This document shows, piece by piece, positions 37,385 to 46,748 of a stretch of 64,000 nt of DNA (its first letter is position 1; the number at the start of each line of letters is the position of its first letter). Under the pieces are notes generated by a model, which did no database searches, had not been told where the DNA came from, and saw only the letters and a list, made by a program, of their open reading frames with translations. The stretch is from an uncultured Bacteroidota bacterium (lineage in GTDB: Bacteria > Bacteroidota > Bacteroidia > Flavobacteriales > Flavobacteriaceae), in contig CACKQW010000005.1 in NCBI GenBank assembly GCA_902602415.1, positions 42,519-106,518 of the forward strand. Reading direction: 5' to 3'. The position numbers and the translations under genes were made by a program.

Positions 37385-38521
37385 TTATTTTTTAATTGTT
37401 TTTTGATAATGTACGGTGAGTTTTTGTAAATAATCAGACAGTAAATGATTTTTAATAAAAAGTTTCTTTGCTTGCACTGCAAAACTATTCCTAAGCTTAT
37501 TGTCGTTTAAAAGAGTAATAATTTTATTTGCCATTTCTAAATCGTCCCCAACCTCCACCAAAAACCCGGATTTTTTATCAATAACTAAGTCTCTGTTGCC
37601 ATCAGTGTTTGTTAATACGGAAGGCCGGGAAAGCGCCATACTTTCAATTACAGAGTATGGCATTCCTTCATATCTAGATGAAGAAACATAAAGTTTAGCA
37701 TTTTTAATATATGTTTGAACTTGCTTTCTTGAAATCCATGGAAGTATGGTTACCTTGTTGTTTAGGTTTCTTTTATTAATCATTTGGATTATTTTGTCTT
37801 TTCTTGGGCTATACTCTCCTGCTCCAATAATGAACAAATGCACCTTGCTGTTATTTTGAGCTACTGCCTCAAATGCTTTAATTAGCATTTCTAAATTTTT
37901 TTGAAATGAAGGTCTTCCAACTGTGCAAATGTATGTTTTATCTTTTAGGGTTTTTTCTAGGTCTTTATCCTCTCCTATTGTATTGGTGTCTATTGCATTT
38001 TCCAATACAAATACCTTTTTTTTAGCATAACCAACAATATGAATTGATTGATTTTTTTCAGACTTGGAAGTTGCTAAAATAATTGTATTTTTTGTTCGCA
38101 ATATCCTCTCTACAGTTAGAAACAGAAACCTCTTGAATTTGCTTTTTGCACTTAAATAAGAAAAAGCATGTGGAGTGTATAAAACCTTTATTTTAAAAAA
38201 GACAGATGCAATTCTTGCGATTACCCCCCCCTTTGCACTATGTGCATGTATAACATCTGGTTTAATCTTTTTGATTAAAAAAATAAGTTTTATAATTGAG
38301 AATAAGTCAAGAACGGGGTTAATCTCTCTTACAATTGGAATTACCAAAGGTGTAATCTCTTTTCCTTTTGATGTGACAAACTTAGATTTATTTCCTAGTT
38401 TTTGACAGACAACACTTGTTTCAATAATAGACTCATCTATGTTCTGGCAAATCTGTCTAAAACAAATTTCAACACCCCCAACCAAATTTAACACGTGAAG
38501 AACTTTTATTTTTTTTTTCAT
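37385..38521 (-). CDS. Glycosyltransferase family 4
   Basis: Adds a sugar from a nucleotide donor to a lipid-linked glycan at the inner face of the membrane. The 378-residue GT-B protein has an N-terminal acceptor domain with IKPDVIHAHSAKGGVIAR and LYTPHAFSY, and a donor domain with TVGRPSFQKNLEMLIKAF and the EX7E-type site in SSSRYEGMPYSVIESMALS. This is the WcaL/RfaG-like GT4 group. It overlaps the O-antigen ligase gene by 4 bases (ATGA). Confidence 0.92.
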   Translation of the reverse strand: MKKKIKVLHVLNLVGGVEICFRQICQNIDESIIETSVVCQKLGNKSKFVTSKGKEITPLVIPIVREINPVLDLFSIIKLIFLIKKIKPDVIHAHSAKGGVIARIASVFFKIKVLYTPHAFSYLSAKSKFKRFLFLTVERILRTKNTIILATSKSEKNQSIHIVGYAKKKVFVLENAIDTNTIGEDKDLEKTLKDKTYICTVGRPSFQKNLEMLIKAFEAVAQNNSKVHLFIIGAGEYSPRKDKIIQMINKRNLNNKVTILPWISRKQVQTYIKNAKLYVSSSRYEGMPYSVIESMALSRPSVLTNTDGNRDLVIDKKSGFLVEVGDDLEMANKIITLLNDNKLRNSFAVQAKKLFIKNHLLSDYLQKLTVHYQKTIKK

Positions 38522-39801
38522 TTATTCCTCTTTTCTAAATAGCTTTTTATAAAAACTGAGGTCCAGAAAGCACTAAACGCTATACCGTCATATATTCTCA
38601 ATAAATCGTCAAATAAATTAGCTGCTAAAAATAGGATACAAAAATATAGAAACACTGTTGATCTTATCTTTATGGCAATGTAAAATTTATTAGCAAAAAA
38701 TATTATCAAAAGTAGAACGCCAGCATAGCCAAACTTTAATAAATAATCCAAAAATTGGTTATGAACTTTAAATTTGTGCTTTAGTAAAAATTGTTGATTG
38801 CTGTCTTTATATTTTTGAAATAATAAAGCGTAACAATTTGTATAGCCATAGCCTTTTATTGGTTTTTTTGTTGACATGTCAAGCACTACTGACCAAACTG
38901 TTAATCTTGTAACCAGTGAATTGTATATCTTTTCCTCTGGTTGATCAATTTGATCCAATTTGCCAATCATATCCATTTTATTAAATGTCTTCTTTTGAAA
39001 TTTTTCTAAAGTATATGGAAATGTGAATAAAAAAACTGTGGAAATAATTCCAAGAATAGCAGAAATAAAGAACATCTTTTTAACTGTGAACCCCTTTACA
39101 AAAAAAATATAACCGATATACGATATTGCGCAGACAGCAAAAATAGCGATCGCAACCCTTGTATTAATAATTAGCATAACAAACAAAGAGCTTCCTAGGC
39201 ACACTACCCTAACAAATAAAGAGGAATCTTTGTTTTTGCCTAATGCTGTGTTCATTACTAAATAAAGGTTTACGAATGATAAGAATGACACGTGCATATT
39301 AAAACGTGGGGCGTGTGTCCCAAGAAAATTTGAAAACGCATACCCCATTTTCCAAACATCTTTTCCTAACACGTATCCTTTGAAATCAATGAAATTTATA
39401 TATAAGTAATACATAAAGAAAAGAAAAAGAATAGTCGAAAAGATTGATGAATAGTAGGTTAGAATTTTTCTAATATTAATGGGTCTTTGCTGGAAAATAA
39501 AAATTAGTGGAAAAACTAGGAAAACCGTAAATTTTTCAAGCTGTTTTATTGATTGTATAAAGCTTTCATTGTTCCAAAAAAACAATACGTGTAAAACAAC
39601 TGGAATAATAAAGGCCCAGATCACCTTTGATCTGTATATACATATCTTTGAATAAAATATTAAAAAAATAGCCCCAAAGCCCCATAAGAAAAACTTAGAA
39701 AACTCATTAAAAATTATCGTTGAGGCATAAAGAGCAACCATAATATAAAACAGATCCTCTTTAGTATAAGACTTAAAAAACTTTTCCAATTTACTTGTCA
39801 T
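38518..39801 (-). CDS. O-antigen ligase/polymerase family membrane protein
   Basis: A polytopic protein of 427 residues with about eleven membrane helices and one large loop between about 255 and 340. That loop holds VTRLTVWSVVLDMSTKKPIKGYGYTN and a KFKVHNQFLDYLLKFG segment, the pattern of the Wzy_C/WaaL family. It either polymerises repeat units or ligates the glycan to an acceptor. It overlaps the glycosyltransferase start by 4 bases and the next upstream gene by 11. Which of the two activities it has cannot be told from sequence. Confidence 0.85.
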   Translation of the reverse strand: MTSKLEKFFKSYTKEDLFYIMVALYASTIIFNEFSKFFLWGFGAIFLIFYSKICIYRSKVIWAFIIPVVLHVLFFWNNESFIQSIKQLEKFTVFLVFPLIFIFQQRPINIRKILTYYSSIFSTILFLFFMYYLYINFIDFKGYVLGKDVWKMGYAFSNFLGTHAPRFNMHVSFLSFVNLYLVMNTALGKNKDSSLFVRVVCLGSSLFVMLIINTRVAIAIFAVCAISYIGYIFFVKGFTVKKMFFISAILGIISTVFLFTFPYTLEKFQKKTFNKMDMIGKLDQIDQPEEKIYNSLVTRLTVWSVVLDMSTKKPIKGYGYTNCYALLFQKYKDSNQQFLLKHKFKVHNQFLDYLLKFGYAGVLLLIIFFANKFYIAIKIRSTVFLYFCILFLAANLFDDLLRIYDGIAFSAFWTSVFIKSYLEKRNK

Positions 39802-40849
39802 ATAATCTTTTATAAAAGATTGCTTGATATATTATGGGCAATACACCAAACTTATGCCTAATAGAAGACCCAAGGTCGGGCTCAAAAACACCTTGAATAA
39901 CAAAATAAGAAAACACGATATGAAACAACCATAATCGCTCATCAAATGCAGATTTAGATGCTTCTCTTGCCTTATTAAATTTAATTATCAGAACACAAAA
40001 TAATAGAATTTGCCATATTGAAAAAAGTATCACTTGTGGCTTGTAATAGAATTTAATAATCGATTCAAAAGGAAGGTTTACAGTAACATACCCATATATA
40101 ATTCCTACAGCTTCCCCAACTGGATTGTTAGTCCTAATAGGTGATACAATTAACGTTTGTGAGTCTTGTCTTCCTTTCCTTTTTTCATTAAGTTCCTCAC
40201 GGGTGCTTTCTGACATGTATTCCCCAGAAACAGCATCATAACTAATAGACATAAAAATTGCAGCTAATAAAGAAATAAGTATTGAAGTAATTATCTTTTT
40301 GCTAATTTTTAATCTAAATACCAAAAAAGACGTCACAGCTAAAACCGGGATCATTACAAAGTAAATTCTATACCACAGCCCAAATAAACCAAACAAAACC
40401 AAAATAGCAGTGATTTTTGTTTTTTGCTTTAGTTTTTTTGATTTTAAAATAAACGCAAGAAGAAAAATAAAGAGAATATTAATAAACTCTTTTGATGGCA
40501 TAGAAATGTATATTGATAGCGCAATTAGTGCTGACCAAATTAAAATATTAGACAAATAAAGTTTTGTGAACTTTTTCGGAATAGATAGTCGATAAAAACA
40601 ATAAAAAATTATTGAGAGCTGAAAGATTGCAAGAATTGGGTAGGGCAACTTATTTAAAAAAAAGGCGTCATAAAACATCATAGCCACAGGATAGCTATTT
40701 ATAAAGCCCTTTTGATTATATGGATCTGTAGCAATTAAAATAGCATCATAATAATATTTATCAGGTAAAAATTGGTGTGCGAAAACACCAAGAACAACCG
40801 ATATAAATGCAATTGTTATAAACAGTATTTGATTTTTACTTAGCTGCAT
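39791..40849 (-). CDS. Unrecognised polytopic membrane protein of the polysaccharide locus
   Basis: A 352-residue protein with about nine membrane helices. One hydrophilic loop (about 208-245) is unusually charged (SESTREELNEKRKGRQDSQ), followed by SPIRTNNPVGEAVGIIYGYV. The overall shape resembles EpsG- or Wzy-like polymerases, but I see no firm family motif. It overlaps the O-antigen ligase gene by 11 bases and follows the pyruvyl transferase gene by 4. With a ligase-like protein next door, it is a candidate for the repeat-unit polymerase. That is inference from position and topology only. Confidence 0.65.
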   Translation of the reverse strand: MQLSKNQILFITIAFISVVLGVFAHQFLPDKYYYDAILIATDPYNQKGFINSYPVAMMFYDAFFLNKLPYPILAIFQLSIIFYCFYRLSIPKKFTKLYLSNILIWSALIALSIYISMPSKEFINILFIFLLAFILKSKKLKQKTKITAILVLFGLFGLWYRIYFVMIPVLAVTSFLVFRLKISKKIITSILISLLAAIFMSISYDAVSGEYMSESTREELNEKRKGRQDSQTLIVSPIRTNNPVGEAVGIIYGYVTVNLPFESIIKFYYKPQVILFSIWQILLFCVLIIKFNKAREASKSAFDERLWLFHIVFSYFVIQGVFEPDLGSSIRHKFGVLPIIYQAIFYKRLYDK

Positions 40850-40853
40850 CGAG

Positions 40854-41864
40854 TTATTGATTTATATACATTGTGCATTTTTTCTTTAAAATTTCAGCAT
40901 ACTTCTTAAATGTGGAAGGGTTTTTGGGAGGATTTTCCCAATCAATTTCATCGGGGTGGTAGCAATTCATTTTTTTCCCAAAAAGTGTATTTAATTCTTG
41001 TTTGTTTTGCAATGTAAGGATATTCATGTGATCCAAAATTCCTCTAAATCTGGACATATGTTGATTTTCATCTCTTAATCCTTTCAAAATAAAAAGAACT
41101 GGTGTTCCAAGTGATAAACATGGGATTGCGCAATGAATTCGCGAAGTAATGACAAGTTTTGCGCTTGCATATTTATTTAAAAGATTTTTAGCAAGACTCA
41201 TTAAAGCATTGTGATCGGTTTCACCATTAATATAATGTTCAATTTTTTCCGAGTTAAGAATAACATCTTTCGGAATAAAGTCTTCTATTTTGGATTTAGG
41301 AAAAATAACATCCTTGAGTTTAAATAACTTTTTAAAAGGTGGCGAGAAAATCAAATTTTTCAAATTAAATTTTTTTATAATTCCAAAGTCTTGGCTATAT
41401 AAGGGATCGACAATATACACCCCTTTTCTGATTTTAGTTGATTTGTATTTGATGTCAAGAGTTGAGGTGAGGCAATAACTAAAATATGCCTTAATTCCTT
41501 TCCCTTGTAGCATTTTCAGAGTGTTGTAGTCTCTGCATCCTACAGGTTGGTGCTTCTTAAAGAAATCGATATTCTGTTGTTTTGATAGAATTTTTTTTGC
41601 GCTTGCTGGTTGCAAATGGAAAGAGACAAATAAAGGAGAAAGATTTTTATTTGGAGGCCAATTTTCTGGATGATTTGTAAACCAGCCATTTAAAATTATT
41701 AAGGTTTTATTATTTAAAGTTTGATTTAGCCGGTCTCTTTCAATTGCTAAATTTATGCTAGGCATAAACTGCTCTGCTGCACAGATCTGAATATAATCTC
41801 CTATGTTTACAAGGCCATAATTAGTTCCTGTGTGCTTAACTATTGCTAAATCTACTTTTCTCAA
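40854..41864 (-). CDS. Polysaccharide pyruvyl transferase family protein
   Basis: Probably transfers a pyruvyl (ketal) group, or a sugar in some members, to a surface polysaccharide. The 336-residue protein follows the family pattern: an N-terminal KHTGTNYGLVNIGDYIQICAAEQFMP segment, VGCRDYNTLKMLQGKGIKAYFSYCLTSTL in the middle, and a late ITSRIHCAIPCLSLGTPVLFI block, where SRxH is the hallmark of the family. The start is TTG and overlaps the flippase stop by 4 bases. It has no signal peptide, fitting action in the cytosol on a lipid-linked intermediate. Confidence 0.85.
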   Translation of the reverse strand: MRKVDLAIVKHTGTNYGLVNIGDYIQICAAEQFMPSINLAIERDRLNQTLNNKTLIILNGWFTNHPENWPPNKNLSPLFVSFHLQPASAKKILSKQQNIDFFKKHQPVGCRDYNTLKMLQGKGIKAYFSYCLTSTLDIKYKSTKIRKGVYIVDPLYSQDFGIIKKFNLKNLIFSPPFKKLFKLKDVIFPKSKIEDFIPKDVILNSEKIEHYINGETDHNALMSLAKNLLNKYASAKLVITSRIHCAIPCLSLGTPVLFILKGLRDENQHMSRFRGILDHMNILTLQNKQELNTLFGKKMNCYHPDEIDWENPPKNPSTFKKYAEILKKKCTMYINQ

Positions 41865-43243
41865 CGGCTTATATTTTTAAGAAATAATTTTTGATAAATA
41901 TTAATGTTTATCAAAATAAAAGAAATTAGCGCAACAGCAATAGAAATTAGCCTAAGATTTGTGCTTTCTGTCAACTGCGAAATATAAAAAACTATGCTGT
42001 AGGCTAGTAAAAGAGAAGCAAAGCTCATTACATCAACTTTGAGATCAAAATCTCTGTACCTTAAAAGTAAAGTAACTAAAAATCCAACAAAGGACGCAAC
42101 AGCAACAGCATATAAGCCTAAATAATTTATTAAGGCAATACAAAATGCAATATTTATTATTGACCCAATAAAGGTGGTGCTAAAAATTTTTCTTGTTCTT
42201 TTTTCCTTAAGATAAAAAGCACCATAAAATCCGCAAAATGATGCGAATGCTGAGGAAATTAGGAGAATTGGCAAATACTTAGCTGCATTATGGAAACTTA
42301 CTGGAGTTGTAAAATAAATTAGTTCATTTGAAAATGAGGTCAACAAAATTACCAGCCCAATTTGAAATGCAATAAATAAGTTTAAATATGAAGAAAAATG
42401 ATTTGTGTTTGACAAAATATTGGATTTCGAGTTTATTACATAGTCCTGCCAACTTAGAATAAATATAGAATTTACCAATGCAATAATCCCCGCATATCTT
42501 GCAGCAATTGCATAGAGGCCATTCTCCTCAATGCCAATAAACAATAATATTATATATCGGCTACCTAGATCAATTAGCCACCAGCTTAGTGTATTCGGCA
42601 ATAATGGAAAAGAATAATTTAGTAGTTCCTTAATTTTGGTTTTACTGATGTTTTTAATATTAAATAACTTAAAAAAATTAATTTTATAAACTGCATATGT
42701 GACACTAATTGATTGTGCGCATGCAATTGCCAATACTATATTGCTTAATTCTATTGTAGAAAAGTAGATTAATCCTAGTGAAAACGAAATGAGAAGAAAA
42801 GCATTCATGGTCCCCATCAGAGCATATTCTCTGTTCAATGCAAGTCCTCGCAAACTTTGTTGAAAAAAAACATAAAGAGTAAATGAGCTTTGAATTAGAA
42901 TTAATTCGTAAAAATTTTTATTGGCAAAAAACTTGTTAATAAAAAATGCAGCAAATGCAAAAATCAACATTCCGATAAAAATAACTGAAAGCCCTGAACT
43001 AAAAGCTTTAGCAGATTTTAGAGTTTCGTTTACAGGGTCGTGCAGTTCTCTGTAAACTGCATCTGAAACTTGAATTGTAATTATTGGCGTGATTATGGTT
43101 AATGATGCCAAAATCAAATCGTAAAATCCCAGCTCGGATTTACTTAAAAAAAAAGAGTAAAAAGGGACAAGTAAAAAATAAATTACTTTTGACCCAAACG
43201 TTCCAATAGCATAATAGAATAATTTACTTATTGTTCTTTTCAT
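41861..43243 (-). CDS. Oligosaccharide flippase (Wzx-like)
   Basis: A 460-residue protein with about 12-14 membrane helices. It opens with KLFYYAIGTFGSKVIYFLLVPFYSFFLSKSELGFYDLI, the usual start of Wzx/RfbX flippases, and has LPNTLSWWLIDLGSRYIILLFIG in the middle. It would move the lipid-linked repeat unit to the periplasmic face. It overlaps the pyruvyl transferase gene by 4 bases and follows the Wzz-like gene by 30. A second, different flippase is encoded at 23144-24610 away from this locus. Confidence 0.9.
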   Translation of the reverse strand: MKRTISKLFYYAIGTFGSKVIYFLLVPFYSFFLSKSELGFYDLILASLTIITPIITIQVSDAVYRELHDPVNETLKSAKAFSSGLSVIFIGMLIFAFAAFFINKFFANKNFYELILIQSSFTLYVFFQQSLRGLALNREYALMGTMNAFLLISFSLGLIYFSTIELSNIVLAIACAQSISVTYAVYKINFFKLFNIKNISKTKIKELLNYSFPLLPNTLSWWLIDLGSRYIILLFIGIEENGLYAIAARYAGIIALVNSIFILSWQDYVINSKSNILSNTNHFSSYLNLFIAFQIGLVILLTSFSNELIYFTTPVSFHNAAKYLPILLISSAFASFCGFYGAFYLKEKRTRKIFSTTFIGSIINIAFCIALINYLGLYAVAVASFVGFLVTLLLRYRDFDLKVDVMSFASLLLAYSIVFYISQLTESTNLRLISIAVALISFILININIYQKLFLKNISR

Positions 43244-43273
43244 GAATTTAAGCTTGTGCTAAAACCCTTCGAT

Positions 43274-44239
43274 TTAAACAATTTTCCGATAATTCAAAAG
43301 GGCCTTTCTTAACAAGAATAAAATAATAAATGAAAAAATGGCGATTGCTGGAAATAAAACTGTTTTTTTTCCAAATATTTTGTTTTTAGAAATTAGTGCA
43401 GCTTCTTCGTCGAATCTAAAAATTGATGAGGTCTCCACAATTAAATCCATCTTAGCCTCAGCAATATTATCAATAAGTCTTGATTTGATATTTAAAATGT
43501 CGGACACATTTTCATTTTGCCCATCAAAATATACTTGAGAACTTCTACCTTTTTCAGGGTTTTGAGCTGAGTATTTTTCAATAAGCTTGTTAATTTGAGT
43601 AATAGTTTTGTTGCTTTGCTCTATTTTATTGAGGGTCCCTTGAACATATGTGCTTGAGATTGATTCATATATCGGATTAGAAGATAAGTATCTCATAATT
43701 TTATCTACAGTGGCATTTGATGAGCCGCTTGATAGCAGAAAAGATATCTTATGTTGTTTTATATCGTATTTAATTGTCTCATCTAAGTCCTGTGTATTGT
43801 TTATAAGAACTTTCATTTGATTATGGTCCTCAAATAATTCGAAAAACCCTTGAGAGCTAATGATCGGGCTGGCAGAAATATCTAAAAGTATTTCATCTCC
43901 GTCAAATTGTAACTTTTCACGAAAGAAACTTATATCCCCTGATAATATTTTTTGCTGTAACAAATCAATAGAATTGTAGAAGTATATGCTAGATCCATGA
44001 TTTAGACCTACCAAAATACTACCTTCTTTTTCTGGTTGATATTGATTTTTGTTTTCGTAAACCACTCCTAAAATGTATGCAATAACAGAAATTGCCAATA
44101 AAATTTTCCATTTTGAGAAAATTTCAACAACTAGGTCCAAAGAATTTTTAAAAATTTTTCCTGTGGACTTGGAAATTTTATTAAGTAGTCTAAATACGTC
44201 TATTTCTTCTTGTTGGTCTGATGTCTTATTTTTTGTCAT
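43274..44239 (-). CDS. Wzz-like chain-length/polysaccharide co-polymerase
   Basis: A 321-residue inner-membrane protein with a helix near 50-66 (ILLAISVIAYILGVVY) and another near the C-terminus (296-313, VLFPAIAIFSFIILFLLRKA). Between them is a large periplasmic domain with helical stretches, as in Wzz-type co-polymerases that set glycan chain length. There is no kinase domain, so it is of the O-antigen rather than the capsule-tyrosine-kinase type. Sequence similarity to well-known Wzz is weak; the call rests on topology and on the flippase gene 30 bases downstream. The GH3 gene lies 34 bases upstream on the same strand. Confidence 0.65.
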   Translation of the reverse strand: MTKNKTSDQQEEIDVFRLLNKISKSTGKIFKNSLDLVVEIFSKWKILLAISVIAYILGVVYENKNQYQPEKEGSILVGLNHGSSIYFYNSIDLLQQKILSGDISFFREKLQFDGDEILLDISASPIISSQGFFELFEDHNQMKVLINNTQDLDETIKYDIKQHKISFLLSSGSSNATVDKIMRYLSSNPIYESISSTYVQGTLNKIEQSNKTITQINKLIEKYSAQNPEKGRSSQVYFDGQNENVSDILNIKSRLIDNIAEAKMDLIVETSSIFRFDEEAALISKNKIFGKKTVLFPAIAIFSFIILFLLRKALLNYRKIV

Positions 44240-44273
44240 AATACTTTTTTAACGAAATTATTTAGAAGATATT

Positions 44274-45776
44274 TTAGTTATGTATAACCAAATTTAATTT
44301 ATTTAGTTGATCTGCTAGCTTTCTGTTATTTGAAATTTTAGGAATTTTATTCTGGCCACCCAGTTTTCCAATTGATTTCATATATTTATTGAAACCGCCA
44401 TTTTGAACCATATTTACCTTCGCTTTTGCAATAATTTTTCCAGCAATTAAATCATGATAATACTTGTTTTGTTTTCGAAGCTCTAAATCAATTATCGTTT
44501 CAAAAGTATGAATATCTGGATTCTCCTGAGCAAACTCAACAAACCATTCATGATATGCCATTTCGTTTCCTTTTTTAAATTTTGGTGCAACGGTGAATTC
44601 ATTTACAATTTCACCTGTTTTAGTGCACGCCTCTTCTACAGCAAGCTCAACTTCTTTAACAATAACGTGTTCTCCAAATGCTGATAAAAATTGTGCAACT
44701 CTTCCTGTGACAATAACCCTGTGTGGATTTAATGAGGTGAACTTAATTGTATCACCCGTATTATATGCCCAAAGGCCAGCATTAGTACTAACTATCAAAA
44801 CATAATTTATGTTCAGGCCTACTTCTGCTATTGGGATTCTATCAAAAATATTTGAATGATATTTTTTTTCTTCAATAAATTCATAAAAAATACCATCATT
44901 TAAAATAAGCAACAAATCTTTTGATTCTTGTCTGTCTTGAAAAGCATAGAAACCCTCACTAGCGGGAAATAATTCAATACTATCAATTTTTCTTCCTATT
45001 AAAGATTTGAATTTTTTTTCATAGGGTTTGTAATTTACGCCTCCATAAATAAACAGGTTAAAGTTTTTAAATATCGTGCCTACTTTTTTTTGTTTCTTTT
45101 CTACAATTTTTTCAAAATACATTTGTACCCAAGATGGTATGCCGCTGATTATCGTCATATCTTTATCGATAGTTTCATCAACAATTCGCTCTAGCTTGGT
45201 TTCCCAATCCTCAATAATGTTTGTTTTCCATGAAGGAAGCATCTTAGCTCGCATATAAAAAGGTATGTGATGAGCAGATATTCCTGAAAGCCTGCCTATT
45301 AAAATCTCTGACATTTTATCCAACAGTGGTGAACCCTGAATGAATATGAATTTTCCTTTGATGAAGCTTGTTTTTTTTGTTTGATCAACATAATTTAAAA
45401 TGGCATTTTTTGCTCCATTCAAATGGTTTTTTAAACTCTCCTTTGTTATTGGGATGTACTTTGATCCGGAGGTAGTGCCCGAGGTGAGTGCAAAATAGAT
45501 TGGTCTTCCAGGCCACAAGATATTTCTTTCTCCATTTTTTACTCTTTCAATGTATGGTCTTATTCCCTCATATTCTCTCACTGGAACATTGTTTACAAAG
45601 TCTTTGTACGAGGAGATTTTTTGAAAATTATGGTCGGTACCGAAAGAGGTCTTTTTGGCACTATTTATTAAATATTTGAATTGTTTTTCTTGTGTTTGAA
45701 TGGGCCTTAATGACCAGTTTCTAATGTTAAAAGCAGTTATTCTTGCTATGAGCTTTAATAATAATGAAGCGGCCAT
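44274..45776 (-). CDS. GH3 auxin-responsive promoter family protein (acyl-adenylating)
   Basis: A 500-residue cytosolic protein of the GH3 family, relatives of plant enzymes that adenylate carboxylic acids and join them to amino acids. Family blocks are KYLINSAKKTSFGTDH, the ATP loop ALTSGTTSGSKYIPIT, FIYGGVNYKPYEKKF, ELFPASEGFYAFQD, VLIVSTNAGLWAYNTGDTIKF and VIVTGRVAQFLSAFGEH. All adenylation motifs appear intact. The gene is conserved in Bacteroidota beside an M23 peptidase and tatA, as here. The bacterial substrate is not known to me. It starts 3 bases after the stop of the M23 peptidase gene. Confidence 0.9.
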   Translation of the reverse strand: MAASLLLKLIARITAFNIRNWSLRPIQTQEKQFKYLINSAKKTSFGTDHNFQKISSYKDFVNNVPVREYEGIRPYIERVKNGERNILWPGRPIYFALTSGTTSGSKYIPITKESLKNHLNGAKNAILNYVDQTKKTSFIKGKFIFIQGSPLLDKMSEILIGRLSGISAHHIPFYMRAKMLPSWKTNIIEDWETKLERIVDETIDKDMTIISGIPSWVQMYFEKIVEKKQKKVGTIFKNFNLFIYGGVNYKPYEKKFKSLIGRKIDSIELFPASEGFYAFQDRQESKDLLLILNDGIFYEFIEEKKYHSNIFDRIPIAEVGLNINYVLIVSTNAGLWAYNTGDTIKFTSLNPHRVIVTGRVAQFLSAFGEHVIVKEVELAVEEACTKTGEIVNEFTVAPKFKKGNEMAYHEWFVEFAQENPDIHTFETIIDLELRKQNKYYHDLIAGKIIAKAKVNMVQNGGFNKYMKSIGKLGGQNKIPKISNNRKLADQLNKLNLVIHN

Positions 45777-45778
45777 AA

Positions 45779-46645
45779 TTATTCAAAAGATAAAATTGTT
45801 TCCGGATCTATCGGCAATCCATTCTTCCATATTTCAAAATGTAAATGAGGGCCTGAGCTAAGGGCACCCTCCTCACCTGAAAAAGCAATTACTTCGCCTG
45901 CGCGAACTGTTTCATTTTGTGACTTCAAAATCTTAGAATTATGTTTATAAACAGAAATTAAATTTTCTCCATGGTCTAGTAATATTACGTGTCCTGTTTC
46001 GACTGACCACTCCGAAAACAACACGGTTCCAGCTAAAATTGCTTTCACTGGTGTTCCAATATCCACAGAAACATCAACAGCAAAGTGATTTTTTTCAATA
46101 TCAAATCCGTCTGTAACAACGCCCTTAACAGGCGAATAATAACTTTTTGAGTCAATTAAGAGTTGATTACGCGTTAAATTAAACTTGTCTTGATTCTCAA
46201 CATAGGCTCTAAGAACGGAGTCTTGTGGGATGGGGGCAACTATTTGAGCTGCACCTAAATCATTTTGAGTTAGTGTATCGTCTAATATGCTTTGTGCAGT
46301 CTGATTTGGGTCACCTCTTAAAACACTTTCTATTGCGCTGAAGAACTGGGCATTTAGTGCAAGCTCTCTTTCCAGTGAGTCTGCCTTAACAGTAATTTTT
46401 GCTGCTGAGAGCAGCAAGTCTGATGACGGGTATCCTGGAACATACTCTCTAAACTGTGTAAAAAAGATAATAGTTGTGGTCAGTATTACAACAAAAATTG
46501 TATAAAGGAAAGCGAAAAGGAAAAGCTGAAAATTATTGGTTTTTAAAGAGATGATTTCCTCGAAAGTTTCCTCATCAGAAACAATAACTTTATATTTTTG
46601 TTGGGGTTTTTTCTTCTTTACAGGCTTCTTGGTTGTATTGCTCAT
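45779..46645 (-). CDS. M23 family membrane-anchored metallopeptidase
   Basis: A peptidoglycan endopeptidase. I use the ATG at 46645 (MSNTTKK) rather than a TTG three codons earlier. A Lys-rich cytoplasmic tail is followed by a membrane helix (about 42-65), a helical linker, and a C-terminal M23 domain with NHFAVDVSVDIGTPVKAILAGTVLFSEW, LDHGENLISVYKHNS and GPHLHFEIWKNGLPIDP. The HxxxD site and the HLH zinc site are complete, so it should be active, unlike the EnvC-like protein at 20775. It is divergent from tatA and 3 bases from the GH3 gene. Confidence 0.93.
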   Translation of the reverse strand: MSNTTKKPVKKKKPQQKYKVIVSDEETFEEIISLKTNNFQLFLFAFLYTIFVVILTTTIIFFTQFREYVPGYPSSDLLLSAAKITVKADSLERELALNAQFFSAIESVLRGDPNQTAQSILDDTLTQNDLGAAQIVAPIPQDSVLRAYVENQDKFNLTRNQLLIDSKSYYSPVKGVVTDGFDIEKNHFAVDVSVDIGTPVKAILAGTVLFSEWSVETGHVILLDHGENLISVYKHNSKILKSQNETVRAGEVIAFSGEEGALSSGPHLHFEIWKNGLPIDPETILSFE

Positions 46646-46703
46646 AATGTTCAAAAATACTCAAAATACTCGTTCTGTTTGCAAGAAAGTTGAATCGATT
46701 TAA

Positions 46704-46732
46704 TTGGATTAAAATGATAATTGCTAACTTTG
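46704..46732 (+). promoter_or_regulatory. Candidate tatA promoter
   Basis: TTG at 46704-46706, 18 bases, then an exact TAACTTTG at 46725-46732. This is the best full match in the window to the Bacteroidota TTG-N(17-23)-TAnnTTTG promoter. The tatA ATG is 16 bases further on. Confidence 0.55.
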
Positions 46733-46748
46733 TTAAAAATTAATTGAA

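Noticed and set aside
38492..38497. CACGTG hexamer as a further parS site
   Set aside because: The flanks (TTAA...AAGA) do not form the GTTNC/GNAAC arms; it lies inside the glycosyltransferase gene.
39289..39294. CACGTG hexamer as a further parS site
   Set aside because: The flanking bases do not fit the palindrome arms.
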